Positions 8,171 to 15,929 of a DNA stretch of 35,903 nucleotides are shown piece by piece. Source of the DNA: Clostridiales bacterium (GTDB lineage Bacteria > Bacillota_A > Clostridia > Oscillospirales > Acutalibacteraceae); assembly GCA_009774735.1 (NCBI GenBank), contig VSOH01000307.1, positions 11,136-47,038 on the forward strand, read 5' to 3'. The notes below the pieces were generated by a model that had not been told where the DNA came from, made no database searches, and worked only from the letters and a program-made list of their open reading frames with translations. The position numbers and the translations under genes were made by a program. The stretch's first letter is position 1. Every line of letters begins with the position of its first letter.

Positions 8171-8202
8171 TATGGTTGATAGCATAACTGCTATCAACCA
8201 TA
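8171..8202. other. Perfect 14-bp hairpin between secreted protein and maturase B
   Basis: TATGGTTGATAGCA (8171-8184) and its exact complement (8189-8202) are separated by TAAC. No T-run follows on the plus strand, although A6 does. It may separate the expression of the upstream operon from maturase B, either as an mRNA processing/stability stem or as a weak terminator. Confidence 0.55.
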
Positions 8203-8277
8203 TATAAAAAATAGAGATTAAAATATGTATTCTGGTCGCAACTTTTTATAAAAGTTTAATATATAATGGAGGAAAAT

Positions 8278-9849
8278 ATGCTTGATATTCATAAAATGAA
8301 ATTAGAGGATTTAAAAATTTTTTTTGAAACATTAAAAGAGCAAGGTAGTTTTGAAAGAAATGTAAAATTGTTCAGAACGAGGAATAATGGGTACATTTAT
8401 GATCTTGGTACAGGAAAAGTTTTAATGTGTGAAAATAATGAATTTGATGTTTTAAGTAACATTATTACAAATAACGGTTTAGAGTCGCTACATATGTTAC
8501 AAATTAGTGAAGGCGATTTGTTTTTAACTTTAAATAGTATTAAGGATGCAATAATTAGTGAAAATTTATTTAAAGCTCCTAAACTGACAGAGTTTGCTAC
8601 AGCACACACTAAATTTGATCTGATAAAAGATAATATCGAGAATAATTTGGAGCAGATTACGTTGGAGTTAACAGAAGAATGCAATCTTAGATGTAAGTAT
8701 TGTATATATACAGAAGACAACACAGATTACAGAAATTTTAATATAGAGAGTATGTCATGGGATATAGCGAAAGCAGCAATAGATTACGGGATTGAACATA
8801 GCGGCGAATCATTAGCAATCACCTTTTATGGTGGAGAGCCATTATTAAAATTCGGAATTTTAAAGCAATGCATTGAATATTCAAAACAATTTAGCAGAAA
8901 AAAAACAATAAGCTATTCATTAACAACAAATTTAACATTAGTAACGAAGGAAATAGCGGAATATTTTTCTTCTCTTACCAATATAACGATAGTCTGTAGT
9001 CTTGATGGACCAAAAGAAGTGCATGATATGAATAGAATTATGATAAATAAAGAAGGCAGTTTCGATAAAGCTATCAGAGGATTAAAGTTGTTGGTTGACG
9101 CATTTGCAGACAGGGCATCGGTTTGTTTATCTTTAAGCATGGTAATGACATTACCTGTAACAGATAAAAAGATGGCCGCTATTCAAAACTTCTTTGATGA
9201 ACTGGAATGGCTACCTATGGATGTTAGAAAAAATATTTCATATGCTCATAGAAGTAGTCACAGGTACGAGCGGCTATCTGGAAAAACGAAAGTAATCAAT
9301 AATAATCAAAACCCTGAGTACTGTAATCCTATCGCAGATTGGTCATTAGAGAATACTACATACCAAAAAAATATTGTTAATAAAAATATTTTTACTAAGA
9401 CATTTATAAAGGAAGAGTTTCTGAGGATACACAGAAGATTAATAAGCAATGAACCTGTGGGATATTACAATTTAACAGGATGTTGTATTCCTGGATCAAG
9501 AAGATTGTATATTACAGTAAGAGGTGACTTTATGTTGTGCGAGAGAATAGGCAATTCTCCAACAATCGGAAATGTATATAAAGGCGTAGATTATAGAAGT
9601 ATAGAAAAACATTATGTCAATGATTATGTAAATGAGGCAAAAAAATCTTGTTCCCAATGTTGGGCTATTAGACTATGTAATGTTTGTTATGTAGATTGTT
9701 ATGACAAATCGGGATTTAAAGCAGAATTTAAACAGGATTTATGCACTGGAGCTCGGTATGCGGTTGAGAAAGCTTTAATAGATTATCATGAAGTATTGGA
9801 AAGATATCCGGAAGAACTGGAATATCTAAATCACATAGTATTCAAATAA
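8278..9849 (+). CDS. Radical SAM/SPASM peptide maturase B, CcpM-like (523 aa)
   Basis: GGAGG lies 5 nt before the ATG at 8278; an in-frame ATG four codons upstream has no ribosome site. Residues 1-125 are an N-terminal region that probably includes a peptide-recognition domain. The radical SAM core has C135-x3-C139-x2-C142 (CNLRCKYC) and GGEP at 185-188. The SPASM region is extensive: 'GCCIPGSRRLYITVRGDF', then 'LCERIGNSPTIGNV', then 'CSQCWAIRLCNVCYVDCYD' and a last Cys in 'DLCTGARY'. The 'CERxG...xIGNV' pattern resembles what I recall of CcpM, the clostridial Cys-rich peptide maturase, at moderate confidence. The six-Cys peptide gene directly downstream is the natural substrate candidate. 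Confidence 0.88.
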   Translation: MLDIHKMKLEDLKIFFETLKEQGSFERNVKLFRTRNNGYIYDLGTGKVLMCENNEFDVLSNIITNNGLESLHMLQISEGDLFLTLNSIKDAIISENLFKAPKLTEFATAHTKFDLIKDNIENNLEQITLELTEECNLRCKYCIYTEDNTDYRNFNIESMSWDIAKAAIDYGIEHSGESLAITFYGGEPLLKFGILKQCIEYSKQFSRKKTISYSLTTNLTLVTKEIAEYFSSLTNITIVCSLDGPKEVHDMNRIMINKEGSFDKAIRGLKLLVDAFADRASVCLSLSMVMTLPVTDKKMAAIQNFFDELEWLPMDVRKNISYAHRSSHRYERLSGKTKVINNNQNPEYCNPIADWSLENTTYQKNIVNKNIFTKTFIKEEFLRIHRRLISNEPVGYYNLTGCCIPGSRRLYITVRGDFMLCERIGNSPTIGNVYKGVDYRSIEKHYVNDYVNEAKKSCSQCWAIRLCNVCYVDCYDKSGFKAEFKQDLCTGARYAVEKALIDYHEVLERYPEELEYLNHIVFK

Positions 9850-9932
9850 TCTTTGAAGAACAAAAGAAGTAATTCTATAGCAAAAGCATATGTTATTAAA
9901 CTCCAAAAGATTTTAATAAAGAGGATATAACT

Positions 9933-10028
9933 ATGATTTATTTGACCCATTTACACGGAGGTGATGATTTATATGCAATAATATTACATGGGAATAATTT
10001 GAGTCAGATAATTAAAGGTATTGTATAA
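9933..10028 (+). CDS. 31-aa ORF coupled to the six-Cys peptide gene
   Basis: The ORF begins ATG ATT TAT with GAGG (9921-9924) 8 nt upstream. Its stop TAA (10026-10028) begins the TAAGGAGG of the next gene, a layout that suggests coupled translation. The peptide begins MIYLTHLHGGDDLYAIIL and has no Cys. It could be a leader peptide, a second small product or simply a spacer ORF. No family could be named. Confidence 0.4.
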   Translation: MIYLTHLHGGDDLYAIILHGNNLSQIIKGIV

Positions 10029-10039
10029 GGAGGATAATT

Positions 10040-10273
10040 ATGAATTTAGTAAATCCAGAGGGAAGAGAACCAATAAATCTTGAAGGCGTAGAAAGTAGTA
10101 ATGATATTATACCTAAAGGATGCATTTGTAGTAGCGGGCAATATAATGTAAGTACAGAGTATAAGTGTGCTCAGTGCGGTTGTCAGTGCGATCAAGAAAA
10201 TAGTGTGTTAAATGTTGATTATAATTTGCAAATTGCTCAGAATGACAGAAATTATGTAAATAAAGCAGAATAA
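10040..10273 (+). CDS. Six-cysteine peptide, probable RiPP precursor (77 aa)
   Basis: TAAGGAGGATAATT precedes the ATG. The first 26 residues are Cys-free and acidic/polar (NLVNPEGREPINLEG), like a leader. Cysteines fall at 28, 30, 43, 46, 48 and 50 (GCICSSG, then YKCAQCGCQCDQ). A 27-residue Cys-free tail follows, which is unusual for RiPPs and may be a follower peptide. It lies directly after a CcpM-like radical SAM/SPASM gene and before a strong terminator. A thioether-bridged (sactipeptide or ranthipeptide) product is the most economical reading. It shows no sequence resemblance to the 34-aa peptides at the other end of the locus beyond Cys-x-Cys motifs. Confidence 0.72.
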   Translation: MNLVNPEGREPINLEGVESSNDIIPKGCICSSGQYNVSTEYKCAQCGCQCDQENSVLNVDYNLQIAQNDRNYVNKAE

Positions 10274-10348
10274 AAGGTTTTATATTTTTATTCTCATTTT
10301 AGGAACACTAGAGTGGGTCAGGTGTTTTTGAACAAGAATTATTATTTT

Positions 10349-10385
10349 GGGAGGAAACGTTTCCTCCCAGTTTTAATATTCTTTT
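10349..10385 (+). terminator. Strong intrinsic terminator ending the first RiPP locus
   Basis: GGGAGGAAAC (10349-10358) is followed immediately by its complement GTTTCCTCCC (10359-10368), then AGTTTTAATATTCTTTTTT. The stem is GC-rich at its base and the T-rich tail fits an intrinsic terminator. Confidence 0.85.
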
Positions 10386-10478
10386 TTATCTATTTGTTAA
10401 AGCAATCTATTTTTATGCTTTCATACCTACTCCGCGAATTTATTATCTATATTCAGATAGTTTTGGGTAAGTGTATGT

Positions 10479-10506
10479 TTGACGATAGGTTACTAACGCA
10501 TATACG
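10479..10506 (+). promoter_or_regulatory. Candidate sigma-A promoter upstream of the agr-like genes
   Basis: TTGACG (10479-10484) and TATACG (10501-10506) are separated by 16 bp, about 100 nt before the broken XRE gene. A second -10-like TATACT follows shortly after. The 10386-10605 gap contains no other convincing feature. Confidence 0.35.
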
Positions 10507-10605
10507 CATTATACTATGTTTATGAGTAAATAAAATACACTGTATAGTCGTAATTTTCTAATTGTTTTTTGTGTAAAATAGACGTCAGGAAGGATGATGC
10601 ACACT

Positions 10606-11022
10606 ATGGAAACCCAAAACCGTATTCGAGAACTTAGGAAGAACATTAACCTGTCCCAGGAGGCCCTCGCAGCCATCCTCTGCACTTCCTAGCAGGCAGT
10701 GAGCCGCATGGAGAACGGTGCCTACAACATCCCCACAGACCTGCTGGTAAAGATGGCGGATTCGTTCAACGTCACCACTGACTACATTCTCGGCCGCACC
10801 GACATCAAGCGTGACTTAAGCGGCCAGATACGCATGAATCAGGAGATGGACAGGTATTACGATATCGTGCTGCGCTACCAGCGCCTGTCGGACATTAACC
10901 GGAAGACCCTCCAGGTGATGCTGGAGCGGCTGGAGCAGGCACAGGACGAACAGGAGAAACTTGTAAAAGGGGATTTAAACCGGAAGGAAGATGATGCGGA
11001 TGGTAAGGATAGCAGTATGTGA
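10606..11022 (+). pseudogene. XRE-family HTH regulator interrupted by an in-frame amber codon
   Basis: From ATG 10606 the frame reads a classic Cro/CI-type HTH (NRIRELRKNINLSQEALA). It then meets TAG at 10690-10692, exactly in the recognition helix where homologues carry Gln or Arg (TS-stop-QAVSRMENG). The frame then continues open for about 109 codons: 'YNIPTDLLVKMADSFNVTTDYILGRTD', then a Glu/Lys-rich helical tail. A single C-to-T change (CAG to TAG) would explain it. Restart at GTG 10699 or ATG 10708 would lack the first half of the HTH. The 3' end overlaps the next gene by 32 bp in another frame. It is more GC-rich than the genes to its left. It is most likely a recent pseudogene; amber suppression or a sequencing error are alternatives. 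Confidence 0.8.
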
Positions 11023-11743
11023 CGATGACATGCGTTTTACGGCGGGACTGGAGGAAATGGTGCGCCGCGATGCTGAAGATGCGGGCATCAGCGTGGAGAC
11101 GGAAGCCTATTCCGACGGCGGTGCCCTTGCCGCGGATATTGAGAAGGGCTACCGCTACGACCTGGTCTTCTTTGACATAGAGATGGGGAGGGGGGACGGC
11201 ATAAACGCCGCAAGACAGATACGCCGTATCGACTGTTCCGCGTTCCTCATATACGCGTCCAGCTACGAACAGTATCTAAAGGAGCTTTTTGAGGTGGAGC
11301 CTTTCTGGTTTCTTTCAAAGCCCGTGGATGGGGCAAAGCTATGGAAATATTTCCTCGAAACCTGCGCCCGTATAGGAGAGACAGAAGCCTACTACCGTCG
11401 CGCCTTCAACAAGGAGGTCCGGAAAGTCGCGGTCAGGGACGTTGTGTATTTCGAGAGCCGTAACCGGGTAGTACATATATTCATGGCGGACGGCTCGGCA
11501 GAGCGTTTCTATGGCAGACTCAACGCTGTCGAAAAAGAGCTTTCAGAAGGGCGTCAGGAGTTTCTGCGGATACACCAGTCGTTCCTTGTGAACTACAGTT
11601 ACATAGAGAAGATGAACTTTTCCGTGGTGACGGTGATCTTCGGGAACGGGAATCGGATTGACCTAAAGATCAGCGAAGACAGGGAGAAGGAAGTTCGCTC
11701 GCGCCTCTGCAGCATGGCAGGCGGGAAGGCGGTGGGCGTATGA
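10991..11743 (+). CDS. LytTR-family response regulator, AgrA-like (250 aa)
   Basis: The N-terminal receiver domain has the acidic pocket CDDD (10-13) and phospho-acceptor Asp62 in 'DLVFFDIEMGRGDG', with a Lys in 'FLSKPVDG'. The C-terminal domain from about residue 145 is a LytTR DNA-binding domain: 'VRDVVYFESRNRVVHIF', 'FYGRLNAVEKEL', 'FLRIHQSFLVNYSYIEKM'. Such regulators bind imperfect direct repeats and activate peptide quorum-sensing genes. Three in-frame ATGs (10991, 10994, 11000) sit right after GGAAGG, so the exact start is uncertain. Its stop overlaps the kinase start as ATGA, indicating a coupled operon. It probably responds to the AgrC-like kinase that follows. Confidence 0.92.
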   Translation: MMRMVRIAVCDDDMRFTAGLEEMVRRDAEDAGISVETEAYSDGGALAADIEKGYRYDLVFFDIEMGRGDGINAARQIRRIDCSAFLIYASSYEQYLKELFEVEPFWFLSKPVDGAKLWKYFLETCARIGETEAYYRRAFNKEVRKVAVRDVVYFESRNRVVHIFMADGSAERFYGRLNAVEKELSEGRQEFLRIHQSFLVNYSYIEKMNFSVVTVIFGNGNRIDLKISEDREKEVRSRLCSMAGGKAVGV

Positions 11744-13119
11744 ACCCTGTATTCACCTACGCCGGTAGCCTACTGACTTCATGTTTTTATATACTTATCA
11801 TGCACAAATTAATGAAGGCATTCTTCTCTCGCCCGTCGGGGAACCATCTGCGTTTTGTGGTATGGACTGTTTACTATATCCTACAGGCAGCTCCCATTCT
11901 GGGTGTGGTCATATCCCCACCAATAATGTTTTTTCTAAATATGGCCCTTGTACTCATAATTAGTTCCATATCCTACGACGCAGGCGTAAAAAGGCGCTGT
12001 ATCTTTTCAGTGTTGGTGTGCGCTGTGTGGATGCTTGTGGAGGTTTCTACCGACATCATACTAAGACTGGCCGGAGTGGACGGGTGGGAGCTGCAGACGG
12101 CGGGAACTATCATATCGCTGATGCTCATGTACCTGCTTGCTGTTACTGCGGGGCATTATGTGAGACGGACGGAGCAGCGCGACATCCCGTTCCGGTATGT
12201 AGTTGCAGTTCTCACTGTCCCTGCTGGCAGCGCCTACCTGATGCACAACATTTTCTTGATAACGGCGCAGCATGAGGAATACACCTCGTTTGCCATCATT
12301 TCGGGCCTCCTGCTTCTCCTGTTGATTTACATGATATTCGAGGTCTATGACCGCATGATGGATGATGCGGAGGCTCAGGAGAAAAATCTGCTTTATGAAC
12401 AAGAGCTTGACCTTTTAAACAGACATGCACAAGAGCGAGAGGCATACGACACGGAGATGAGGCGGCTGAGGCACGATATGAAGCACCATATGTCGAGTCT
12501 GCTGGGGATGCTGCAGGGGAATAATGCAAAACAGGCAGAGAAATATGTGCGCGAGATGCTTCAGGAAACTCCGGAATGCCGGGCAGAGGATGTTTCCCGG
12601 ACCGGCAACGCCATCGTGGACAGCCTTGTGAATCATAAATGTGGCATAGCCCGGGCGGAGGGCATCGCTTTTGATGCCAACGTGTTCCTGCCTGCCGAGC
12701 TACCCTTTTTGGGCGGGCATCTTACCATAGTGTTCGGGAACTTATTGGATAATGCGCTGGAGGCATGTCGAGAAGTTGAGGTCGGAAAGCGTTATGTCAC
12801 GTTGGACGCCTCGTATGAAAAGGAAGTTCTTATGATAGCAGTCACGAACCCTTACCGCGGAGAGCGGCGGAAGAACCGTGCGGGGAAATACATCACGACA
12901 AAGAAAGACTGCAGGAGTCATGGATTAGGTCTTTCTTCTGTGGAACAGGCAGTGGAAGCTTACTGTGGGCAGGTGGATACGGACGAACAGGACGGCGTGT
13001 TCAGGGTATCGGTGGTGATGTACGGCGGAGAGGGGAAAAATGACGCGGATACTCGTATTTATTACGAGCAACAAAGAGAAAATGGTAGAAGATATATACT
13101 GAAATGTAGTAAAAAATAA
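11740..13119 (+). CDS. GHKL sensor histidine kinase, AgrC-like (459 aa)
   Basis: Residues 5-200 contain about six hydrophobic segments, forming a polytopic sensor domain as in AgrC. A coiled linker leads to the phospho-accepting His245 in 'RRLRHDMKHHMSSLLGM'. The N box is 'FGNLLDNALEACRE' (332-345) and the G box 'SHGLGLSSVEQAV' (393-405), both typical of HPK10/GHKL kinases. It overlaps the response regulator by 4 bp (ATGA). The small cyclic-peptide precursor gene follows 41 bp later, so the kinase most likely senses that peptide. After the kinase fold there is a basic tail of about 30 residues. Confidence 0.93.
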   Translation: MNPVFTYAGSLLTSCFYILIMHKLMKAFFSRPSGNHLRFVVWTVYYILQAAPILGVVISPPIMFFLNMALVLIISSISYDAGVKRRCIFSVLVCAVWMLVEVSTDIILRLAGVDGWELQTAGTIISLMLMYLLAVTAGHYVRRTEQRDIPFRYVVAVLTVPAGSAYLMHNIFLITAQHEEYTSFAIISGLLLLLLIYMIFEVYDRMMDDAEAQEKNLLYEQELDLLNRHAQEREAYDTEMRRLRHDMKHHMSSLLGMLQGNNAKQAEKYVREMLQETPECRAEDVSRTGNAIVDSLVNHKCGIARAEGIAFDANVFLPAELPFLGGHLTIVFGNLLDNALEACREVEVGKRYVTLDASYEKEVLMIAVTNPYRGERRKNRAGKYITTKKDCRSHGLGLSSVEQAVEAYCGQVDTDEQDGVFRVSVVMYGGEGKNDADTRIYYEQQRENGRRYILKCSKK

Positions 13120-13160
13120 TTTTACTATGTTAAATATATTGATAAGGAGGTATTTCACAG

Positions 13161-13304
13161 ATGAAAGTGACCAGCAAAAACGTATTAGCAAAATTGATGA
13201 AAAATGTAGCAGGGAAGTCGGCACAGGCAGCCGCAGATAGCAGATGTATGTATATTTACCACCAGCCCAAGCAGCCGGCGGGACTGAAGAGGATTAAAAA
13301 GTAA
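13161..13304 (+). CDS. agrD: AgrD-like cyclic autoinducing peptide precursor (47 aa)
   Basis: The 47-codon ORF has ATAAGGAGG 13 nt upstream of its ATG. It begins with an amphipathic basic helix (KNVLAKLMKNVAGKSAQAAA). The presumed signal core carries a single Cys29 (DSRCMYIYHQPKQP), and a charged recognition tail (GLKRIKK) follows. This is the three-part layout of AgrD-type thiolactone precursors in Clostridia, where 'QPKxP' after the aromatic residues is common. It follows the kinase and regulator genes. AgrB, the membrane protease that would cyclise it, is not encoded in the window, so processing must depend on a protein elsewhere or the system is incomplete. Confidence 0.85.
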   Translation: MKVTSKNVLAKLMKNVAGKSAQAAADSRCMYIYHQPKQPAGLKRIKK

Positions 13305-13334
13305 GTCGGATGATCCAATAGAAATTTTACTGAA

Positions 13335-13379
13335 AGCTCTCTTTTGAATCAATTTGAAATGATGCGAAAGGGAGTTTTT
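13335..13379 (+). terminator. Intrinsic terminator after the agrD-like gene
   Basis: AGCTCTCTTT (13335-13344) pairs with AAAGGGAGTT (13367-13376) with two wobbles, and the stem runs into TTTTT. It ends the regulator-kinase-peptide operon. Confidence 0.6.
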
Positions 13380-13473
13380 GTAATGTAATGAAAATTGGCG
13401 TGAAATCCAGATAAAAAAAGTGAAATATGTTATAAAATGTTTGTATAACTGCTGATAAGGAAGTGATATTGCA

Positions 13474-13923
13474 ATGGAAAAGAGACAGAAAACAAAAAGT
13501 ATGTGTGAGTTGGAGAAATATGTCGGAGAAACGGCGCATAAAAAACTGATGTTTTGTAAGGGCTTTTATTTAAGTACAGGAGTCCCTTTTTATGATGATT
13601 ACTTTGGATATAAGCCATGTGCTGAATGCAAAGAATGCAAGCGGTATTTGTACAGAAAACAATATGTTAATCTGCTTTATGCTGTTGCGATCATCTTTGG
13701 TATATTAGTGATGCTTATATTAGGAACTCCACAGGGAGCTATTCGTAGTAATCTGTTTTTTCATGAGGGGGTACATGAGGCTTTTTTTAGCAATGTTGAA
13801 AGAATAGAACAAGAAGATAATACAAGGGGGGTTCACTATTCTGTTAATATTAATGGAGAGCAACAGGAGTGGGAAGTGATCTGTTTGCAGACCACCTACA
13901 TTGCAAGGCGGATAAGTGAGTAG
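13474..13923 (+). CDS. Small membrane protein with CxxC pair, unknown (149 aa)
   Basis: The cytoplasmic N-terminal half contains Cys-rich 'YKPCAECKECKRYLYRKQ' at about residues 47-64. This is followed by one strong transmembrane helix (YAVAIIFGILVMLILG) and an extracytoplasmic domain of about 70 residues. The CxxC spacing could bind zinc or be redox-active. A GGAAG site lies about 10 nt before ATG. It is not an AgrB, having a single membrane segment and no AgrB His/Cys protease region. The function is unknown. Confidence 0.65.
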   Translation: MEKRQKTKSMCELEKYVGETAHKKLMFCKGFYLSTGVPFYDDYFGYKPCAECKECKRYLYRKQYVNLLYAVAIIFGILVMLILGTPQGAIRSNLFFHEGVHEAFFSNVERIEQEDNTRGVHYSVNINGEQQEWEVICLQTTYIARRISE

Positions 13924-14005
13924 AATGGGGCTTTAGAATTTCCGCCCGGCGGAAAAGGAATGTCCCCAATATATATGTTTTAAAGCTTTAAAAATGAGGT
14001 TTAGA

Positions 14006-14167
14006 ATGAAAAGAAATTTTCTAATAATATATGCAATTGTAGTTGCAGCAGTCACAGTACTTTTTATGATATTTGGGGAAAGAAAGGATTCTCGATATTT
14101 TATTATAATGCTTATACTTGCGATTGTAGGGAAGGTATTAGTTAAAATAATAGACAAACGGGAGTAA
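14006..14167 (+). CDS. Small two-helix membrane protein (53 aa)
   Basis: Two hydrophobic helices (NFLIIYAIVVAAVTVLFMIF and YFIIMLILAIVGKVLV) are joined by a charged turn (GERKDSR) and end in basic residues. I chose the ATG at 14006 because GAGG (13996-13999) sits 6 nt upstream. An in-frame ATG at 13994 has no ribosome site. It is probably a short membrane protein of unknown role. Confidence 0.5.
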   Translation: MKRNFLIIYAIVVAAVTVLFMIFGERKDSRYFIIMLILAIVGKVLVKIIDKRE

Positions 14168-14369
14168 GCCGGTTAATTCCTGAAAACATTGTACTTGTGG
14201 GGGCAAATGATGAAAATTGATTTAATGCTTTTCTAATGCGGAGATTAACAGCATCGAAATGGATTTTATTTCTGCCATTTTGAAGATATTGTTTAATTAT
14301 GTATAGTATGATTTAGTATAAAGAGATACTGAGTTGCAAAAGAAACTATTGGAAGGGAGAATACATTTT

Positions 14370-15056
14370 ATGGATTGTAGAAGTGAAGACAGAAGAAAGC
14401 AGATTGTTGAAGATTACGATGTAGTACCAAAAGTGCATATTAAATTATTGGCGGGACAAATAAAGGAAAGTGATGCTGGTGGAATAATTAAAAATGATTA
14501 CTATATTTTTGAGGCAGTACACAGGAAAAACGGAAATTCGGAGATTATTTTGTGTGGTATGGGAGCTGCCAGGGACTTTCTTAAGCTGTTGAATCATAGG
14601 GGCTTGCCTATATTCAACCCTTTACACGGAGGATTCGGTTACGCTGGTGGTGATCCACAAGAAGGGGAAGTAGCAGAAGGTCATGGTAATGGCGATCTGC
14701 AAAGAGGTGAGGGAGGCAGAGGAAGAAGAAATCGTGCATGGAATCCAATAGCCCAGCAATTATATCATGCTTGTATGTGGGTAATTATCATTATTGATGC
14801 AAAAGGTGGTACACCAATTTTTGAGATACAGGAAAGAGTATACAACTTTAGAGATAGGATACCATTTGAAAGCCAGGTAAAAGGCGTAAATACAATAATC
14901 AGGAAAAATATGCAAGGAAGAACTTTGACGGAGGAAATAGATAGACTTAGGGGAAATAATGATATAAGGAATGAATTATGTCAGTTTGATATGCTGGTGA
15001 ACGTGATTAATAATTTAACTGATGAATCAGGGAATCATATACAGTCGTATTTTTAA
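14370..15056 (+). CDS. Unrecognised protein with Gly-rich middle (228 aa)
   Basis: GAAGGGAG (14352-14359) supports the ATG at 14370; the frame is open a little further upstream from a TTG. The N-terminal third is an alpha/beta segment (DYDVVPKVHIKLLAGQ, then YYIFEAVHRKNGNSEIILCG). The centre is Gly-rich and charged ('HGGFGYAGGDPQEGEV' through 'GRGRRNRAWNP'), probably a flexible linker. The C-terminal third is helical ('IAQQLYHACMWVIIIID', 'VKGVNTIIRKNM', 'LVNVINNLTDE'). It stands alone between the small membrane protein and the recombinase fragment. No function could be assigned. Confidence 0.6.
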   Translation: MDCRSEDRRKQIVEDYDVVPKVHIKLLAGQIKESDAGGIIKNDYYIFEAVHRKNGNSEIILCGMGAARDFLKLLNHRGLPIFNPLHGGFGYAGGDPQEGEVAEGHGNGDLQRGEGGRGRRNRAWNPIAQQLYHACMWVIIIIDAKGGTPIFEIQERVYNFRDRIPFESQVKGVNTIIRKNMQGRTLTEEIDRLRGNNDIRNELCQFDMLVNVINNLTDESGNHIQSYF

Positions 15057-15248
15057 GTAGATTACTTACTGAAGGAAAATTTAACCGTAGGGGTAAGTGG
15101 ACGATTGTGGAAGTGATAAGCGGATTTTTTGTGCGCATATCTATTGGATTTATAATATAGAGCGAAAGGGTTGCTAAATCATCTTTTTTATTCTGGGAAA
15201 AGATGCTAGGATAGGATACTCCACTGCTTGCGGCGGGGGCATTAATTC

Positions 15249-15728
15249 GGCACAGGAATCAGGGTGTCGGAATGCGTAGGGCTTGATATTACCGACATTA
15301 ATTTCCGCGAAAATAGTATTCGCATCATCCGTAAGGGCGGAAATGAGTCCATACTGTATTTTGGAGCAGAGGTAGAAAAAGCCCTTTTGGATTATATTGA
15401 GGGGGCGCGGGTTATGGTCGCTATGCAGGCCGTTTCAGGAGATGAAAATGCTTTATTTTTCTCTTTACAAAAGAAACGGATCAGCGTTCATGCGGAAGAA
15501 AATCTCGTTGAAAAGTATGCTAAAGAATTCGTTCCGCAAAAGAAGATTACTCCTCATAAGCTCCGTTCTACTTTTGGTACAAACTTGTATCAGGAAACAG
15601 GGGACATTTATTTGGTGGCGGATGTTTTGGGACATTCTGATGTAGGAACAACGAAGAAGCACTATGCGGCGATTAAAGACCAGAACCGGAGAAAGGCAGC
15701 TTTGTCTATTAAATTACGGGAGAACTGA
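15249..15728 (+). pseudogene. Truncated tyrosine recombinase (C-terminal catalytic fragment)
   Basis: The frame begins abruptly at Gly-Thr-Gly-Ile-Arg, with an in-frame TAA just before it. It then covers the catalytic half: the first Arg (GIRVSECVGL), 'HKLRSTFG', 'LGHSDVGTTKKHY' and the C-terminal tail. It aligns over its full 160 codons with the intact recombinase at 25758-26837 on the opposite strand, at roughly 85% protein identity, and differs most around residues 250-260 of the latter. The N-terminal core-binding domain is missing, so it cannot be a working recombinase. It marks the left edge of the second peptide island. Confidence 0.85.
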
Positions 15729-15830
15729 TGGGGCATAAAGAGCAGTGACTAATACATGCTTATCCGAATAAGATAATACACAAAGGATAAGAATGGAGAG
15801 AAACTATAATAAAAACGAAAATGTGGCTTG

Positions 15831-15870
15831 GACAGTGTGTACAAGAATGTATGCACTGTCTTTTCTTTTT
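15831..15870 (+). terminator. Intrinsic terminator left of the second peptide island
   Basis: GACAGTG (15831-15837) pairs with CACTGTC (15854-15860), followed by TTTTCTTTTT. It insulates the island promoter from upstream transcription. Confidence 0.75.
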
Positions 15871-15929
15871 AGGAAGAAAATTAATTTCTAATGTAAAATT
15901 TTATTCTATAGATATTATCAAAATAATGA

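Noticed and set aside
9933..10028. Resemblance of the 31-aa ORF start (MIYLTHLHG) to FlbD flagellar proteins
   Set aside because: Only the first few residues fit and no flagellar gene is nearby; the match is too short to mean anything.
10690..10692. Alternative genetic code with TAG as sense codon
   Set aside because: Only one in-frame TAG interrupts an otherwise normal gene, and all other genes use ordinary stops, so a local mutation is simpler.
12061..12636. Minus-strand ORFs inside the AgrC-like kinase gene
   Set aside because: They are antisense to a well-conserved kinase and arise from its higher GC content.
13474..13923. Possible agrB next to the agrD-like gene
   Set aside because: It has only one membrane helix and lacks the AgrB protease region; the Cys residues are clustered CxxC in a soluble part.
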